A DNA stretch of 64,000 bases, taken from positions 124,001 to 188,000 of the forward strand of contig JAIXSO010000047.1 of NCBI GenBank assembly GCA_027484685.1. Direction: 5' to 3'. The position numbers and the translations under genes were made by a program. Shown in pieces: positions 10,428 to 20,795 of this stretch. Each line of letters begins with the position of its first letter. The first letter of the stretch is position 1. The notes below the pieces were generated by a model. That model did no database searches, was not told where the DNA came from, and was given only the letters and a program-made list of their open reading frames with translations. Source of the DNA: Bacteroidota bacterium. Its GTDB lineage: Bacteria > Bacteroidota > Bacteroidia > UKL13-3.

Positions 10428-13142
10428 TTAGTTTCCAAATAAACCTTTTAGTTTCTTTTTGGCTTCTTCCTCTAATTTGTTTTTAGCTTTATCTGCCTCA
10501 GCTTTTGCTTTGGCTTCAGCTTCTTTTTTCAATCTATCAGCTTCGGATTTAGCCTTAGTTTCTAATTCTTTTTTCTGTTTTTCAATTTCGGCTTTGGCTT
10601 GATCTTCCAATTCTTTTTTCTTTTTATTTAACTCATCGCTTAATTGATTTTTTAAACTACTAGCTTCATTTTTAGCAATATCAGCCAAGTTTGTGGTAAC
10701 AGTTGGTTTGGTAAAGGTACCACCTAATTTTAAACCAATATTCATTATTTCGTTTAACTTAACATTTGTTCCACCTTTTTGATTTAATTGAGCTAAAACA
10801 CCATCTAAAGCAGAATTGGCGCTTCCTAAATCTTTTCGAGGAATAGCAACTGTTCCTAAATAAGAAATAGTTTGATCTAAACCTGTTGAACCGCTCAAGT
10901 TTAAAGTTTGACCACCTAATTTTACATTAAATGGTTTGGTATTAACCCTTCCTCCTACTACTTCGTATTTGATAGAAACGTTTTTAAATTCTGCTTTTTT
11001 CCATTCATCGCGTTTAAACACATCAGCTATTTTATTAAATGCTTCAATATTGGTAACCGAAGCATTGTTTAGTTGTAAATCGCCAGCAATGTATGTTTTT
11101 TCATAAATAGGCATCATTTTATTATCTAATTCCGTGGTGAATTTAGAAATTGATGTATTGAAAACTCCAGTCATTTTCTCCGCAATTGGAGCTATTTTTT
11201 GAACAGTATTAAATGTTTTAAAAGCTGTTGGAATATCTAAATTTTTAATTCCAAAAGCCATTTCTACTGTTGGTTTTTTAGGATTGGTTGTTTCGTAATA
11301 ACCATCCATTGTCATGCTGCTACCAAGCATGTTTAAAGCTACTTTGCTAAAAGTAAGTTTTTGATTAGCCACTTTAACCATTCCATTAAAATTAGTAATA
11401 CTATAATTGGTATAAAGTAATTTAGCTATTGAACTGGTTAAAGTAAAATCAATATTCCCTGGAATTTCAACTACAGCCATTCCACTTGTATCGGCTCCAG
11501 CAGAAGTTGCAGCAGTTGAAGTATCAGTGCTATTTGATAAAAACTGATTTGCGTTCATCATATTACTTTTAAAATTTAAGTTACCAACCAAAGTTCCTTT
11601 ACCAAAAAAGTATGGAAAAAAGTTACTTAAATCGCCATTCATTTGCATATCGCTATTACCAATTTTAGCATCAAAATTTGAAAGTGTAACTGTTTTTGGA
11701 TTAAATGCCAAAGTAGCAGTACTTAATTTCATACCTTGCGGTAATTCAGCTGATTTATAGTTAATTCCATTAACTGCAATGGTTCCACGAGCATTAAAGT
11801 TTTCGTAGTTTTTATTTTCAATATCGCTAATTTTACCTTTTGCAGCAAAATCAGAAGTTAATAAACCCGAAAGTATAGTTCCGGCTGGCATTGGCACTAT
11901 TTTTACAACATTATCCAAATTCAATTTACCTTTTAAATGTGCATCAATAAATGGATCTTTCATTGGATTTTCGGCTAATAATTTAGCATCAAATGGATCG
12001 CCTTGTAATTCAAAGTGCATTTTAGCTAAATTAATTATGGTATGGTCTAAATTGCCATCAGCATTGGTTACATGAAAATCAATGCCAACATTTTCGACAG
12101 GTGCAGGCAATGCTGGATATTTAAACCAACCTTGCTCTACCATTAAGTTAAAGGCAAATGCAGGCAATTGTTTATCGTTAAAAGTTCCTTTTGCAAAACC
12201 ATCAAAAGCCAATTTACCTTTTGATTGAATATCTTTAAATGATGAACTATAAATAGCTGGTATTAAAGATAAAAAGTCTTTGAAATCGTTTTTCTTAGCA
12301 GCATATTTTAAATCCATATTTATATCATTACCTGCCATTTGCACAAAACCATCCATTTTAAAAATCAATTCGTTCAATCCAAACTCATTGTCTTTAAAAG
12401 TATATTTACTTTCTTTTTGATTGGCTTCAATTTCGGCTTTAAAAGTAGTGTGAACCTTACTTAAATAATTAATATTAGCCATGGCATAAGTCAATTTAGC
12501 TATGTCTAAATCGTGTTTCATACTGAAAATATCTTGGTTAAAATCACCGTTTAAGGTATAATTCATCCCATCTATTTCACTACTCATATTTCCAACTTTA
12601 TCGTTGTAACTGATGTAAGCATTTTCTATTTCAAGTTTTTTTAGCAATACATCAAATTTGGCAGGCTCGCCAGTTGTTTCGGTTTTTGTGGTATCGGCCG
12701 ATGGTTTAGCAATATCCCAATTGGCTTTACCATTACTCAATACAATGGCATGAATACGAGGTTGATTTAAATAAACGTTTCTAATTTTTATTTGTCCACC
12801 ATTGATAACGCTCATTAAATCCATTGAAACTTCCAATTTATTAATGGCTAATAATGTATCAAACTCAAATTCTTCAATACCCACTACTTCAATGTTTTTC
12901 ATGGTTAAGGTAAAATCGGGGAACGATTTTAAAATACTAAAGCCAATATCATCGCTAAACTTTACTTTGGCATTAATATTTTTATTGGCTTCTTCGGTTA
13001 CTAAACCCACTATTTTACTTTTAAAAATAAAAGGCAGTGCTACCACAGTAATTATTAAAAGTCCTAGAACAATTAAACTAATCTTTAGTGCTTTTTTCAT
13101 ATAAATAAGATAAGAAATTAAGAATGGCGAAAATAATGCCAA
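10428..13142 (-). CDS. AsmA-family protein; likely start MKKALKISLIVLGLL at about 13100
   Basis: N-terminal TM, AsmA-like repeats, C-terminal Ala/Lys/Glu coiled coil (KAKAEADKAKNKLEEEAKKKLKGLFGN). Confidence 0.85.
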   Translation of the reverse strand: MALFSPFLISYLIYMKKALKISLIVLGLLIITVVALPFIFKSKIVGLVTEEANKNINAKVKFSDDIGFSILKSFPDFTLTMKNIEVVGIEEFEFDTLLAINKLEVSMDLMSVINGGQIKIRNVYLNQPRIHAIVLSNGKANWDIAKPSADTTKTETTGEPAKFDVLLKKLEIENAYISYNDKVGNMSSEIDGMNYTLNGDFNQDIFSMKHDLDIAKLTYAMANINYLSKVHTTFKAEIEANQKESKYTFKDNEFGLNELIFKMDGFVQMAGNDINMDLKYAAKKNDFKDFLSLIPAIYSSSFKDIQSKGKLAFDGFAKGTFNDKQLPAFAFNLMVEQGWFKYPALPAPVENVGIDFHVTNADGNLDHTIINLAKMHFELQGDPFDAKLLAENPMKDPFIDAHLKGKLNLDNVVKIVPMPAGTILSGLLTSDFAAKGKISDIENKNYENFNARGTIAVNGINYKSAELPQGMKLSTATLAFNPKTVTLSNFDAKIGNSDMQMNGDLSNFFPYFFGKGTLVGNLNFKSNMMNANQFLSNSTDTSTAATSAGADTSGMAVVEIPGNIDFTLTSSIAKLLYTNYSITNFNGMVKVANQKLTFSKVALNMLGSSMTMDGYYETTNPKKPTVEMAFGIKNLDIPTAFKTFNTVQKIAPIAEKMTGVFNTSISKFTTELDNKMMPIYEKTYIAGDLQLNNASVTNIEAFNKIADVFKRDEWKKAEFKNVSIKYEVVGGRVNTKPFNVKLGGQTLNLSGSTGLDQTISYLGTVAIPRKDLGSANSALDGVLAQLNQKGGTNVKLNEIMNIGLKLGGTFTKPTVTTNLADIAKNEASSLKNQLSDELNKKKKELEDQAKAEIEKQKKELETKAKSEADRLKKEAEAKAKAEADKAKNKLEEEAKKKLKGLFGN

Positions 13143-13197
13143 TTAAGTAATTATTGAAGTTTTTATTTGGAATAGAAGAAAAACTTCTGTTAAACGG

Positions 13198-15357
13198 TTA
13201 AATAGCCAACTGATTTGGTATTTCAATGGTGAAGGTAGTACCTTTTCCAAGTTCACTATCAACCAAAATTTTACCTTTATGCATTTCGATGGTTTTATAA
13301 ACTATTGACATACCTAAGCCTGTTCCCTCGCCAACTTCTTTGGTTGTAAAAAATGGATCAAACATTTTATTTACCACATCAGGTGTCATTCCAATGCCAT
13401 TATCGCTAAAAGTTATAACAAATTTGCCACTTACTATTTCGGTTTTAATAGTAATAACCCCACCAATTTCGTAATTCCATTTTTTATTAACCGCATAAAT
13501 TGAATTGCTCAATAAATTCATAAACACTTGATTCATTTTACCAGGAAAATGTTCAATAACTCCGTTTTCGGCTTTAAATATTTTATCAACTTTAATTTTG
13601 TTATTCAATTGATTATTAAGCAATACCAATGTACTATTTATACCTTCGTGAATATCTGCAAATTTGGTTTCAAACTCATCGGAACGCGAAAATACTTTTA
13701 AACCTTTAACTATTTCAGTAGTTCTATTTGCACCTTCTTCAATTCCTTTCAACAAAAATTCAATTTCCTCATTTAAGTAATCAAAATCCAAATCCTGTTT
13801 CAAATTATTGATACGTTTGGTTTTTAACTCCACCGTTTCGTCTAGTTTAGCAATTTGTTCTATTTGATTAACCAAGTCAATAACCATTAAAACATCTCGC
13901 TTTAGTGGTTTAATATTGCCTGAAACAAAATTGATTGGATTATTTATTTCATGTGCAATACCAGCAGTAAGCTGACCTAATGAAGACATTTTTTCTTTTT
14001 CTATTAACTGAATTTGGGTATCTTTAAGAACAGTAAGCGTTTCGCTCAATTGCTTGTTTGATTCGGTTAATTCATTAGTTCTTTCTTTAACCTTTTGCTC
14101 TAACCTCACATTTTGCTCTTTGGTAATTTCTTCATTTAACTTAGAAACTTTTACCGCTTGTAATTGAGCTTTTTGTTCTTCAATTTTTAACAAATTGTAT
14201 TTATCGGCTTGCGCAATGCTTAATAATATTACTTGCAATGCACTGCCATAAAGCATTATTTGAGAAGTAAATAAATTGTATGGGAGGACTTGAAAATCAG
14301 TTAAAATAAATACAATGATACCAACAAATAATGCCGACCAAGAAACAAAATAAAATGTAGCTAATCTATTCCCTTTTAAAACTAAATTCAACGAAATTGA
14401 TAACATTATTATTGCAATAGTAAGTTGAACAGGTTGAATAATAGAATACGCTAAACTAATATTACCACTAATACTGATAAGCATTATTAAACAATAAATT
14501 ACATGGTAAAAATTAAATACTTTAACTAAAACCTTATTCGTTTTTTTAAGTTGGAGAAATGATTTTGCATACTCAATACCAGAAATACTAACTAAGCACG
14601 TGAAAAGATATATGCTTTGATTTGCCATAAAGTGATTTTCAGGCCACAAAAACAAATTAGTATATCCTTGTAAACTTGATTGTGTTAGCAAAATAAAAAA
14701 GGTATGAAACAAATACCATACATAAGTTTTTCTATCATCTTTAATACTTATTGCCAAAAACATATTATAAAATAAAAGTGCTAGAATTATACCAACATAA
14801 AAACCAAAAAACAAAAACCTATTAAGCCAAATAGTATTAAATGATTCAGTGTTTCTATAATAAATTGGTATAAATAATTGACCTTTAGACGAAACTCTAA
14901 TGTAGTAATTAATGGTATCATTTGGATTGATGTTTACTTCAAATGTAAATCCGCTGACCGCATTTTTTGAATCCGCAATTTTAAAATCAGTACCATAAGT
15001 TTCGCCAATTTGTTTCAATCGTCCATCAACCAGACCAAATAATTCAACTTTGTTAATATTTAACTGATCAATACATAAGTAACCACTATTTTTAAAATTT
15101 GAATTATTGTGTAACCTTATTTTAAGCCAAACAGTATGTTTAGTAACTTTAAAATTAAGAAATTTTTGCTGAGATTCTGTAAATCTTGCACTTGTAACAA
15201 TTTCATTTAAACTTATTTCATTTGTTGTATCTAAGTAATATGAAATTTTATCAGCCAAATTAATCTCCTTAGATATATTATCAATGGATACTAATTTTTG
15301 AGAATTAGATTTAAATACAAAAGCAAAACACAGTAGAAAAAAAAAGGCTACTCTCAT
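13198..15357 (-). CDS. Sensor histidine kinase with 7TM-DISM sensory module
   Basis: 7TMR-DISMED2-like N-terminus, 7 TM segments, coiled coil, GQLTAGIAHEINNPINFV H-box, NQVFMNLLSNSIYAV N-box, DNGIGM, GEGTGLGMSI. Confidence 0.93.
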   Translation of the reverse strand: MRVAFFFLLCFAFVFKSNSQKLVSIDNISKEINLADKISYYLDTTNEISLNEIVTSARFTESQQKFLNFKVTKHTVWLKIRLHNNSNFKNSGYLCIDQLNINKVELFGLVDGRLKQIGETYGTDFKIADSKNAVSGFTFEVNINPNDTINYYIRVSSKGQLFIPIYYRNTESFNTIWLNRFLFFGFYVGIILALLFYNMFLAISIKDDRKTYVWYLFHTFFILLTQSSLQGYTNLFLWPENHFMANQSIYLFTCLVSISGIEYAKSFLQLKKTNKVLVKVFNFYHVIYCLIMLISISGNISLAYSIIQPVQLTIAIIMLSISLNLVLKGNRLATFYFVSWSALFVGIIVFILTDFQVLPYNLFTSQIMLYGSALQVILLSIAQADKYNLLKIEEQKAQLQAVKVSKLNEEITKEQNVRLEQKVKERTNELTESNKQLSETLTVLKDTQIQLIEKEKMSSLGQLTAGIAHEINNPINFVSGNIKPLKRDVLMVIDLVNQIEQIAKLDETVELKTKRINNLKQDLDFDYLNEEIEFLLKGIEEGANRTTEIVKGLKVFSRSDEFETKFADIHEGINSTLVLLNNQLNNKIKVDKIFKAENGVIEHFPGKMNQVFMNLLSNSIYAVNKKWNYEIGGVITIKTEIVSGKFVITFSDNGIGMTPDVVNKMFDPFFTTKEVGEGTGLGMSIVYKTIEMHKGKILVDSELGKGTTFTIEIPNQLAI

Positions 15358-16061
15358 AAAAACATATTTTTAAAATTTAACTCCAAACTCAGTTGTAAAT
15401 TTATATCAAAAACTTTGCTTTCGCCAATGTGTTGAATTATTTTGTTAGGGGTTTCATACATTGAAAGAATATCCTTTTCGAATTCAGGATCTCCAAATGT
15501 TATATTCTTTAAATTTTCTATTTTTACAGCAGTAGCCACTAAATCTAATTTGGGGTAATTAAATGTTCCATTATTGCCAACCTCTTCTAAAATTTTAAAA
15601 CCAGAATTTTGACATGTTTTTACTGTATAGGGAGCACATAATGCAAAAAGGGATTTTATTTCTATTTGCATAGCAAGGGCAACACCTATTTTAATTAAAA
15701 ATTGACCCAATCCCCTTCCTGAAATATACTTAGAGTTCCATAAGCCACACAACTCAGCAGCACCAACACCTTTATATCCATTTACTAAGTTTATTATTTT
15801 ATCATCAACCACTTTAATAGCTTCTACTAGCGGAATTGGCGCAAAGTCATTAACAATATGAATTCTTTCTCCACCATAAACCGATTTACCATCTTCACTC
15901 TCAATAACCATAACTATTACCCCTGGATTGTAAAACCACGATTTGTTAGAAGTCGTAACTTTTGTTATACCATGTTCTAACAACACATTTTTATGGCCTT
16001 CTGCAAATAATTCGCACGTTGGTTCGTCATCTATGGCTCTAAAAGCTCTTATTCTTAACAT
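15354..16061 (-). CDS. GNAT-fold acyltransferase-like protein
   Basis: MLRIRAFRAIDDEPTCELFAEGHKNVL...ELCGLWNSKYISGRGLGQFLIKIGVALAMQ... resembles acyl-CoA/N-acyl transferase folds; 4-nt overlap with the downstream kinase gene. Confidence 0.5.
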   Translation of the reverse strand: MLRIRAFRAIDDEPTCELFAEGHKNVLLEHGITKVTTSNKSWFYNPGVIVMVIESEDGKSVYGGERIHIVNDFAPIPLVEAIKVVDDKIINLVNGYKGVGAAELCGLWNSKYISGRGLGQFLIKIGVALAMQIEIKSLFALCAPYTVKTCQNSGFKILEEVGNNGTFNYPKLDLVATAVKIENLKNITFGDPEFEKDILSMYETPNKIIQHIGESKVFDINLQLSLELNFKNMFL

Positions 16062-16070
16062 GGCTTTTTA

Positions 16071-18317
16071 TTACTTTTTGTAATAAAATATTTTATCAAT
16101 TGATTTACGTATTGAACGAGCGGAGGGCTCGTTTGCATGGTGCAATTTAAACATAAAAATAGGTGTATCTTTACCACTTAATTTCCACAATTCGAAGTTT
16201 TTTAAATACATTTTATACAACAACTCTTTTGAATTAATATCAAATGAATTTTCATTACTGTCTAACAATCGTTGAAACATGAAAAGCGAAGCAGATATTG
16301 GATGAAAAGCCATTCCCAAACCATTTGCTTTTAACCAAATACGTTGTAATGCAGCACCACCTTTTATGTAATTAATATCCGATAACTCATTTGCTATTAT
16401 TAAACCAACTGTGGAAGAATTTAATACTGCTTTTTTCGACATTTTTTTAAATCCTGTACCATTTTTCCAATTTCGAAGGTATGCTATGGCATTTTCGTCA
16501 GAGGCAAGCAATAATGCAGCTTTATCACTTTCACTTATTTCCATAGTTTCTATATCAATACCATCGGCAGTTTCTAAAGTTTGTTTTTGATTCCACCTCA
16601 TTTCTTTTTTAAATAAGTCGTAATGCCCTTGTGGGTGTAGAACTCTTAACATATCGGTTGTGGTAACAATTTCAGCCACTGCCTGCAAATCTTCATCACT
16701 ATTTAGCCATTTAACACTAATGCCATCTAATAGTTTAATTTCATCATTCAACAATTCTATTTGAACGTTATCAATGACTGATTTTTCGGCAACTTTTCTA
16801 TTGGTAACTCTTAATTGAATAAATTGGTTTAATTCATCTACCACAATGGTAGATTTTTCAAACTGAACAACTGCTATTAGCTCTTTTAAATTATTGTTTG
16901 GAAATAACTTTGTATGAATTACCAAAGCATGTTTAGATGCTTCAATTTTTAGGTTTTCGAGTGCAGCTCCAAAACCAACATAAGAGCCTAAATTTTTATA
17001 ATCTAAAAATGAATAAGAAACTGCAATTTCATGGTATAAATACAATATATTATTACTCCAAACCCAACGCCAAGGCTGCATATTACCGCCACTTGGAGCT
17101 AAGCTAGCAGCTTCTATTAATTGTTTGATAGTTTCGTTGGTTAACGATTCCGCATTATTGGTTAAACTATATAAATCTTGTTCTAATTGAGCATAATACT
17201 CAATTCCTTTTTCTATTGGTTCGTTTGAAGGGTTGTAAACATCGCTAAGAGGTTCATTTTTATCTTTTATTAGATCTTCCAAATCAATGTAAAACCTACC
17301 AGAAACATATAATTGATTTAACAAAATTCTACGAGCTACATCGGCACCCAAAGCACCACCCAAAACCACGGATGAAGCCAATTGAGGCCAAGTAGTTATG
17401 GTTTGTTCTACTTCCATCATGCTTGCTTTTAATCTCGCAGATATGTTGTGCATGCCTACCATTGGCAATACATAAGGGATTTTTTGTTCGTTGGTTAAAT
17501 CTTTAATTTTAGTTGGATCTAAATCACCAACCAAACCATGTAATAAAGGCCTATTTGGTTCTAAATCAAAACGTTCAATATCCATCATACCTCTATCGCT
17601 GGTATCCATAATTACAGGAATACCAAGCTCTTTAGCCTTATAACGACATTTTATTTTTATATCAAGTCCATCGCATTCATCTACCAATAAATCAAGCTTA
17701 CCACCCTTATTAAAAAAGTCTTCCATGTTTTCATCAGTTAAACCATCAAAAAAACAGGTAACTTTTAAAAAAGGATCAATTTCGGCAATTTCTCTCGCAG
17801 CTATAACTACTTTAGGCAGACCCAAATTATGAACTCCAGTGCGAATTCTGTTTAAGTTACTTAATTCCAACACATCAAAATCAGCCAAACGAAGTTCACC
17901 AAAACCTCTTTCCATGGCTAAAGTTAAAGCTATGCTTTGCCCAACTGATAAACCAATAATTCCAATTTTTTTTGTAGCCAAAATACTACGTTCTTCAGGT
18001 GTAATTTTATATTGATTTCTATTAGTCCTTACTAATATAAACTCCTCTTCGGGTAATAAACGAACCAATCTGTTTGTCCATTCATAATAAACCCAAACAC
18101 CATATTCCGACAGCAATTTTCCGTTTAAATGTGCTTCTATTTTTTGCACATAATCATCATTAGATAACTTAACTGAAGGATTTTTTGATTTTATTAACTC
18201 CTTTAATTGATTGTATAAATCATCGTAAACCGCTGGATTTTTGGTATTAACAATTTGTTGTAATTGTAAATCTTGACGATTTTTAAAAATGGAGGCATTA
18301 AACACAAAATTTTCCAT
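16071..18317 (-). CDS. Rv1355c-like protein: N-terminal E1/ThiF adenylation domain fused to C-terminal nitroreductase-like domain
   Basis: KKIGIIGLSVGQSIALTLAMERGFGELRLADFDVLELSNLNRI (ThiF nucleotide-binding) and EAASLAPSGGNMQPWRW (nitroreductase FMN-binding). Confidence 0.85.
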   Translation of the reverse strand: MENFVFNASIFKNRQDLQLQQIVNTKNPAVYDDLYNQLKELIKSKNPSVKLSNDDYVQKIEAHLNGKLLSEYGVWVYYEWTNRLVRLLPEEEFILVRTNRNQYKITPEERSILATKKIGIIGLSVGQSIALTLAMERGFGELRLADFDVLELSNLNRIRTGVHNLGLPKVVIAAREIAEIDPFLKVTCFFDGLTDENMEDFFNKGGKLDLLVDECDGLDIKIKCRYKAKELGIPVIMDTSDRGMMDIERFDLEPNRPLLHGLVGDLDPTKIKDLTNEQKIPYVLPMVGMHNISARLKASMMEVEQTITTWPQLASSVVLGGALGADVARRILLNQLYVSGRFYIDLEDLIKDKNEPLSDVYNPSNEPIEKGIEYYAQLEQDLYSLTNNAESLTNETIKQLIEAASLAPSGGNMQPWRWVWSNNILYLYHEIAVSYSFLDYKNLGSYVGFGAALENLKIEASKHALVIHTKLFPNNNLKELIAVVQFEKSTIVVDELNQFIQLRVTNRKVAEKSVIDNVQIELLNDEIKLLDGISVKWLNSDEDLQAVAEIVTTTDMLRVLHPQGHYDLFKKEMRWNQKQTLETADGIDIETMEISESDKAALLLASDENAIAYLRNWKNGTGFKKMSKKAVLNSSTVGLIIANELSDINYIKGGAALQRIWLKANGLGMAFHPISASLFMFQRLLDSNENSFDINSKELLYKMYLKNFELWKLSGKDTPIFMFKLHHANEPSARSIRKSIDKIFYYKK

Positions 18318-18425
18318 AACTAATATTTTATATTTTTATTCTAAAGCAATATTTTTTATTACTTTTGTCAATATTAGTATTAAAACCATAATTATTTAAA
18401 AAGTTTTTATTCAATTAAAACTAAA

Positions 18426-18935
18426 ATGGAAAACGCAACCAATAACGAAAAAATTAAAATTCTTTATTTAGATGATGAAGAATTTAACTTACATGCTTTC
18501 AAAGCCACTTTTAGATTTACTTACCAAGTATTTGTTACTTCAAGCGCATCAGAAGCTTTAAAATTAATAGGTGAAAATAATATTCAAATAATAGTTTCAG
18601 ATCAAAGAATGCCAGATGTAACCGGTGTGGAATTTCTAAAAATGGTAGTTGAAAAATACCCAACTACCAAACGCATATTATTAACTGGCTACAGCGACCA
18701 AAATGATACCGTAAATGCTATTAATATTGGTAAAATATCAAAATTTGTAAATAAACCTTGGGACGAAAGCAATTTAAATAGCATTTTTCAAGAACTTTAT
18801 GCCCAATATTTACTTGAATTAGAAACCAAAGAGAAAGCTGACCAACTAGAAAATGTGGCCAAAGAAAGAGATTTATACAAAGAAGAGAGTGACCAAATTG
18901 AATTTATGTTACGTCAAAAATTATTAGAAGACTAA
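18426..18935 (+). CDS. Response regulator, REC domain plus short C-terminal helix
   Basis: KILYLDDEEFNLHAF...IIVSDQRMPDVTGVEFL...KRILLTGYSD...FVNKPWD. Confidence 0.93.
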   Translation: MENATNNEKIKILYLDDEEFNLHAFKATFRFTYQVFVTSSASEALKLIGENNIQIIVSDQRMPDVTGVEFLKMVVEKYPTTKRILLTGYSDQNDTVNAINIGKISKFVNKPWDESNLNSIFQELYAQYLLELETKEKADQLENVAKERDLYKEESDQIEFMLRQKLLED

Positions 18936-18951
18936 AACCCATTAAACTATT

Positions 18952-19368
18952 TTGGAAAACGCAGACCAACCAGAAAAAATTAAAGTGCTTTATCTTGACG
19001 ATGAGATAATAAACCTACATTCGTTTAAAGCAGTTTTACGAATGAAATTCAATGTGTTTATTACTACTGACCCCATTGAAGCCTTAAATTTGATTGAACT
19101 AAACGAAATTCCAATTATTTTTTCTGACCAAAGAATGCCTGAAATGATGGGTACTGAGTTTTTAACCAAGGTTTATCAAAAATTTCCAGATACGAAACGA
19201 ATTTTACTTACTGGCTATACTGATATGACTGATTTAGTTATAGCCATTAACGAAGCAAGAATAGTAAAATACTTAACCAAACCTTGGGATGCAGAGGTAA
19301 TTGAAAAAACAATAAATGAACTGAACGAAGAGTATATTTATTTGAAAAACTTAAAGCATAAAGCATAA
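18952..19368 (+). CDS. Response regulator, REC-only, TTG start; tandem paralog of preceding gene
   Basis: KVLYLDDEIINLHSF...IIFSDQRMPEMMGTEFL...KRILLTGYTD...YLTKPWD. Confidence 0.92.
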   Translation: MENADQPEKIKVLYLDDEIINLHSFKAVLRMKFNVFITTDPIEALNLIELNEIPIIFSDQRMPEMMGTEFLTKVYQKFPDTKRILLTGYTDMTDLVIAINEARIVKYLTKPWDAEVIEKTINELNEEYIYLKNLKHKA

Positions 19369-19398
19369 AAAAAGCCGAATTTTAAATTCGGCTTTTTT
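19368..19398. terminator. Bidirectional intrinsic terminator AAAAAAGCCGAAT-tttaa-ATTCGGCTTTTTT
   Basis: Strong stem between convergent genes, A/T tracts on both sides. Confidence 0.85.
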
Positions 19399-19408
19399 GT
19401 TATCAATA

Positions 19409-20548
19409 CTACGCTAATACAGCTTTTAAATCATCTATTAAATCGTCAATATCTTCCACACCAACGCTTATTCTTAGTAAATTATCAACTACACCTGCGG
19501 CTTCACGCTCAGCTTTTGGAATAGAAGCATGAGTCATAGTAGCTGGATGGTTAATTAAACTTTCAACACCACCTAAACTTTCGGCCAAAGTAAATACTTT
19601 AAAGCTTGATGCTATTTTAAAAGTATCTTCTAAACTGGCATTTTTCAATACTATCGAAATCATTCCACCAAAATCGCGCATTTGTTTTTTAGCAATTTCG
19701 TGGTTAGGATGGGTTTCAAAACCTGGCCAATATACTTTTTCTATTTTAGGATGAGTATTTAAGAAATGAGCGATTACACGACCATTTTCGCAATGTGCTT
19801 TCATACGTAAATGCAATGTTTTTAAACCACGTAATACCAAAAAACAATCCTGAGGACCTGGAGTAGCACCGCAACTATTGTTTATGAAAGCCAATTGCTC
19901 ATGTAAATTATCATCGTTCATTACCAAAGCACCCATAATTACATCGCTGTGTCCACCCATATATTTGGTGGCCGAATGCATTACAATATGCGCTCCTAAA
20001 TCTAACGGATTTTGTAAGTAAGGCGAGGCAAAAGTATTGTCAACTCCTAAAATTAAGTTATGGGTATTAGCAATTGCTGCACAAGCAGCTATATCCACTA
20101 TTTGCATAGTTGGATTGGTAGGCGTTTCAATCCAAATGAGTTTGGTATTGGCATTGATACTTGCCACAATATTTTGCGCATTGTTTAAATCAATAAAATG
20201 GAATTTGATACCATAGTTAGCAAATATTTTAGTAAACATACGATAAGTTCCACCATATAAATCGTTTCCTGTAATTACCTCATCGCCTGGTTTTAATAAC
20301 TTAACAACCGCATCAATAGCGCCCATTCCGCTACTAAAACACAAAGCATGTTTGCCATTTTCTAAAGCCGCAATACAACCTTGTAAAGCTGTGCGCGTTG
20401 GGTTTTTACCACGTGCATAAGCATAACCTTGGTGTTTTCCTGGGCTTTCTTGCCAAAAGGTGGATGTTTGGTAAATAGGAGTCATAACTGCGCCTGTGGT
20501 TGGGTCAGGCTCTTGACCTGCATGTATGGCTTTGGTAGCAAATTTCAT
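19409..20548 (-). CDS. Cystathionine gamma-synthase/gamma-lyase family PLP enzyme
   Basis: TKAIHAGQEPDPTTGAVMTPIYQTSTF...HSATKYMGGHSDVIMG...FTLAESLGGVESLINHPA. Confidence 0.95.
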   Translation of the reverse strand: MKFATKAIHAGQEPDPTTGAVMTPIYQTSTFWQESPGKHQGYAYARGKNPTRTALQGCIAALENGKHALCFSSGMGAIDAVVKLLKPGDEVITGNDLYGGTYRMFTKIFANYGIKFHFIDLNNAQNIVASINANTKLIWIETPTNPTMQIVDIAACAAIANTHNLILGVDNTFASPYLQNPLDLGAHIVMHSATKYMGGHSDVIMGALVMNDDNLHEQLAFINNSCGATPGPQDCFLVLRGLKTLHLRMKAHCENGRVIAHFLNTHPKIEKVYWPGFETHPNHEIAKKQMRDFGGMISIVLKNASLEDTFKIASSFKVFTLAESLGGVESLINHPATMTHASIPKAEREAAGVVDNLLRISVGVEDIDDLIDDLKAVLA

Positions 20549-20620
20549 TTATGTTTTTTTAAAATTATAGCTACAAACTTAGCCTATTTTTTTAAAACAA
20601 ACTATGAAGAATGTTGATTT

Positions 20621-20652
20621 TTGATTGATGAATGATGAATGATGATTGATGA
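20621..20652. repeat. Degenerate GATGAAT/GATGATT short tandem repeat
   Basis: ttgattgatgaatgatgaatgatgattgatga. Confidence 0.7.
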
Positions 20653-20795
20653 AGTAGGAAGTAGGAATTAATTATCTTTATTTAATAACCTTATTGACAT
20701 TTAAAATAAATCATCAAAAATTTTTTTATTGCTATTAACACTAAAATAAGCAATGTTTGTTTTAAAATAAACTGACTAATTTTAACAATTAATTA

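Noticed and set aside
20429-20617. ORF 20429-20617 (+)
   Set aside because: Overlaps the 5' end of the well-supported cystathionine gamma-synthase-family gene on the opposite strand.
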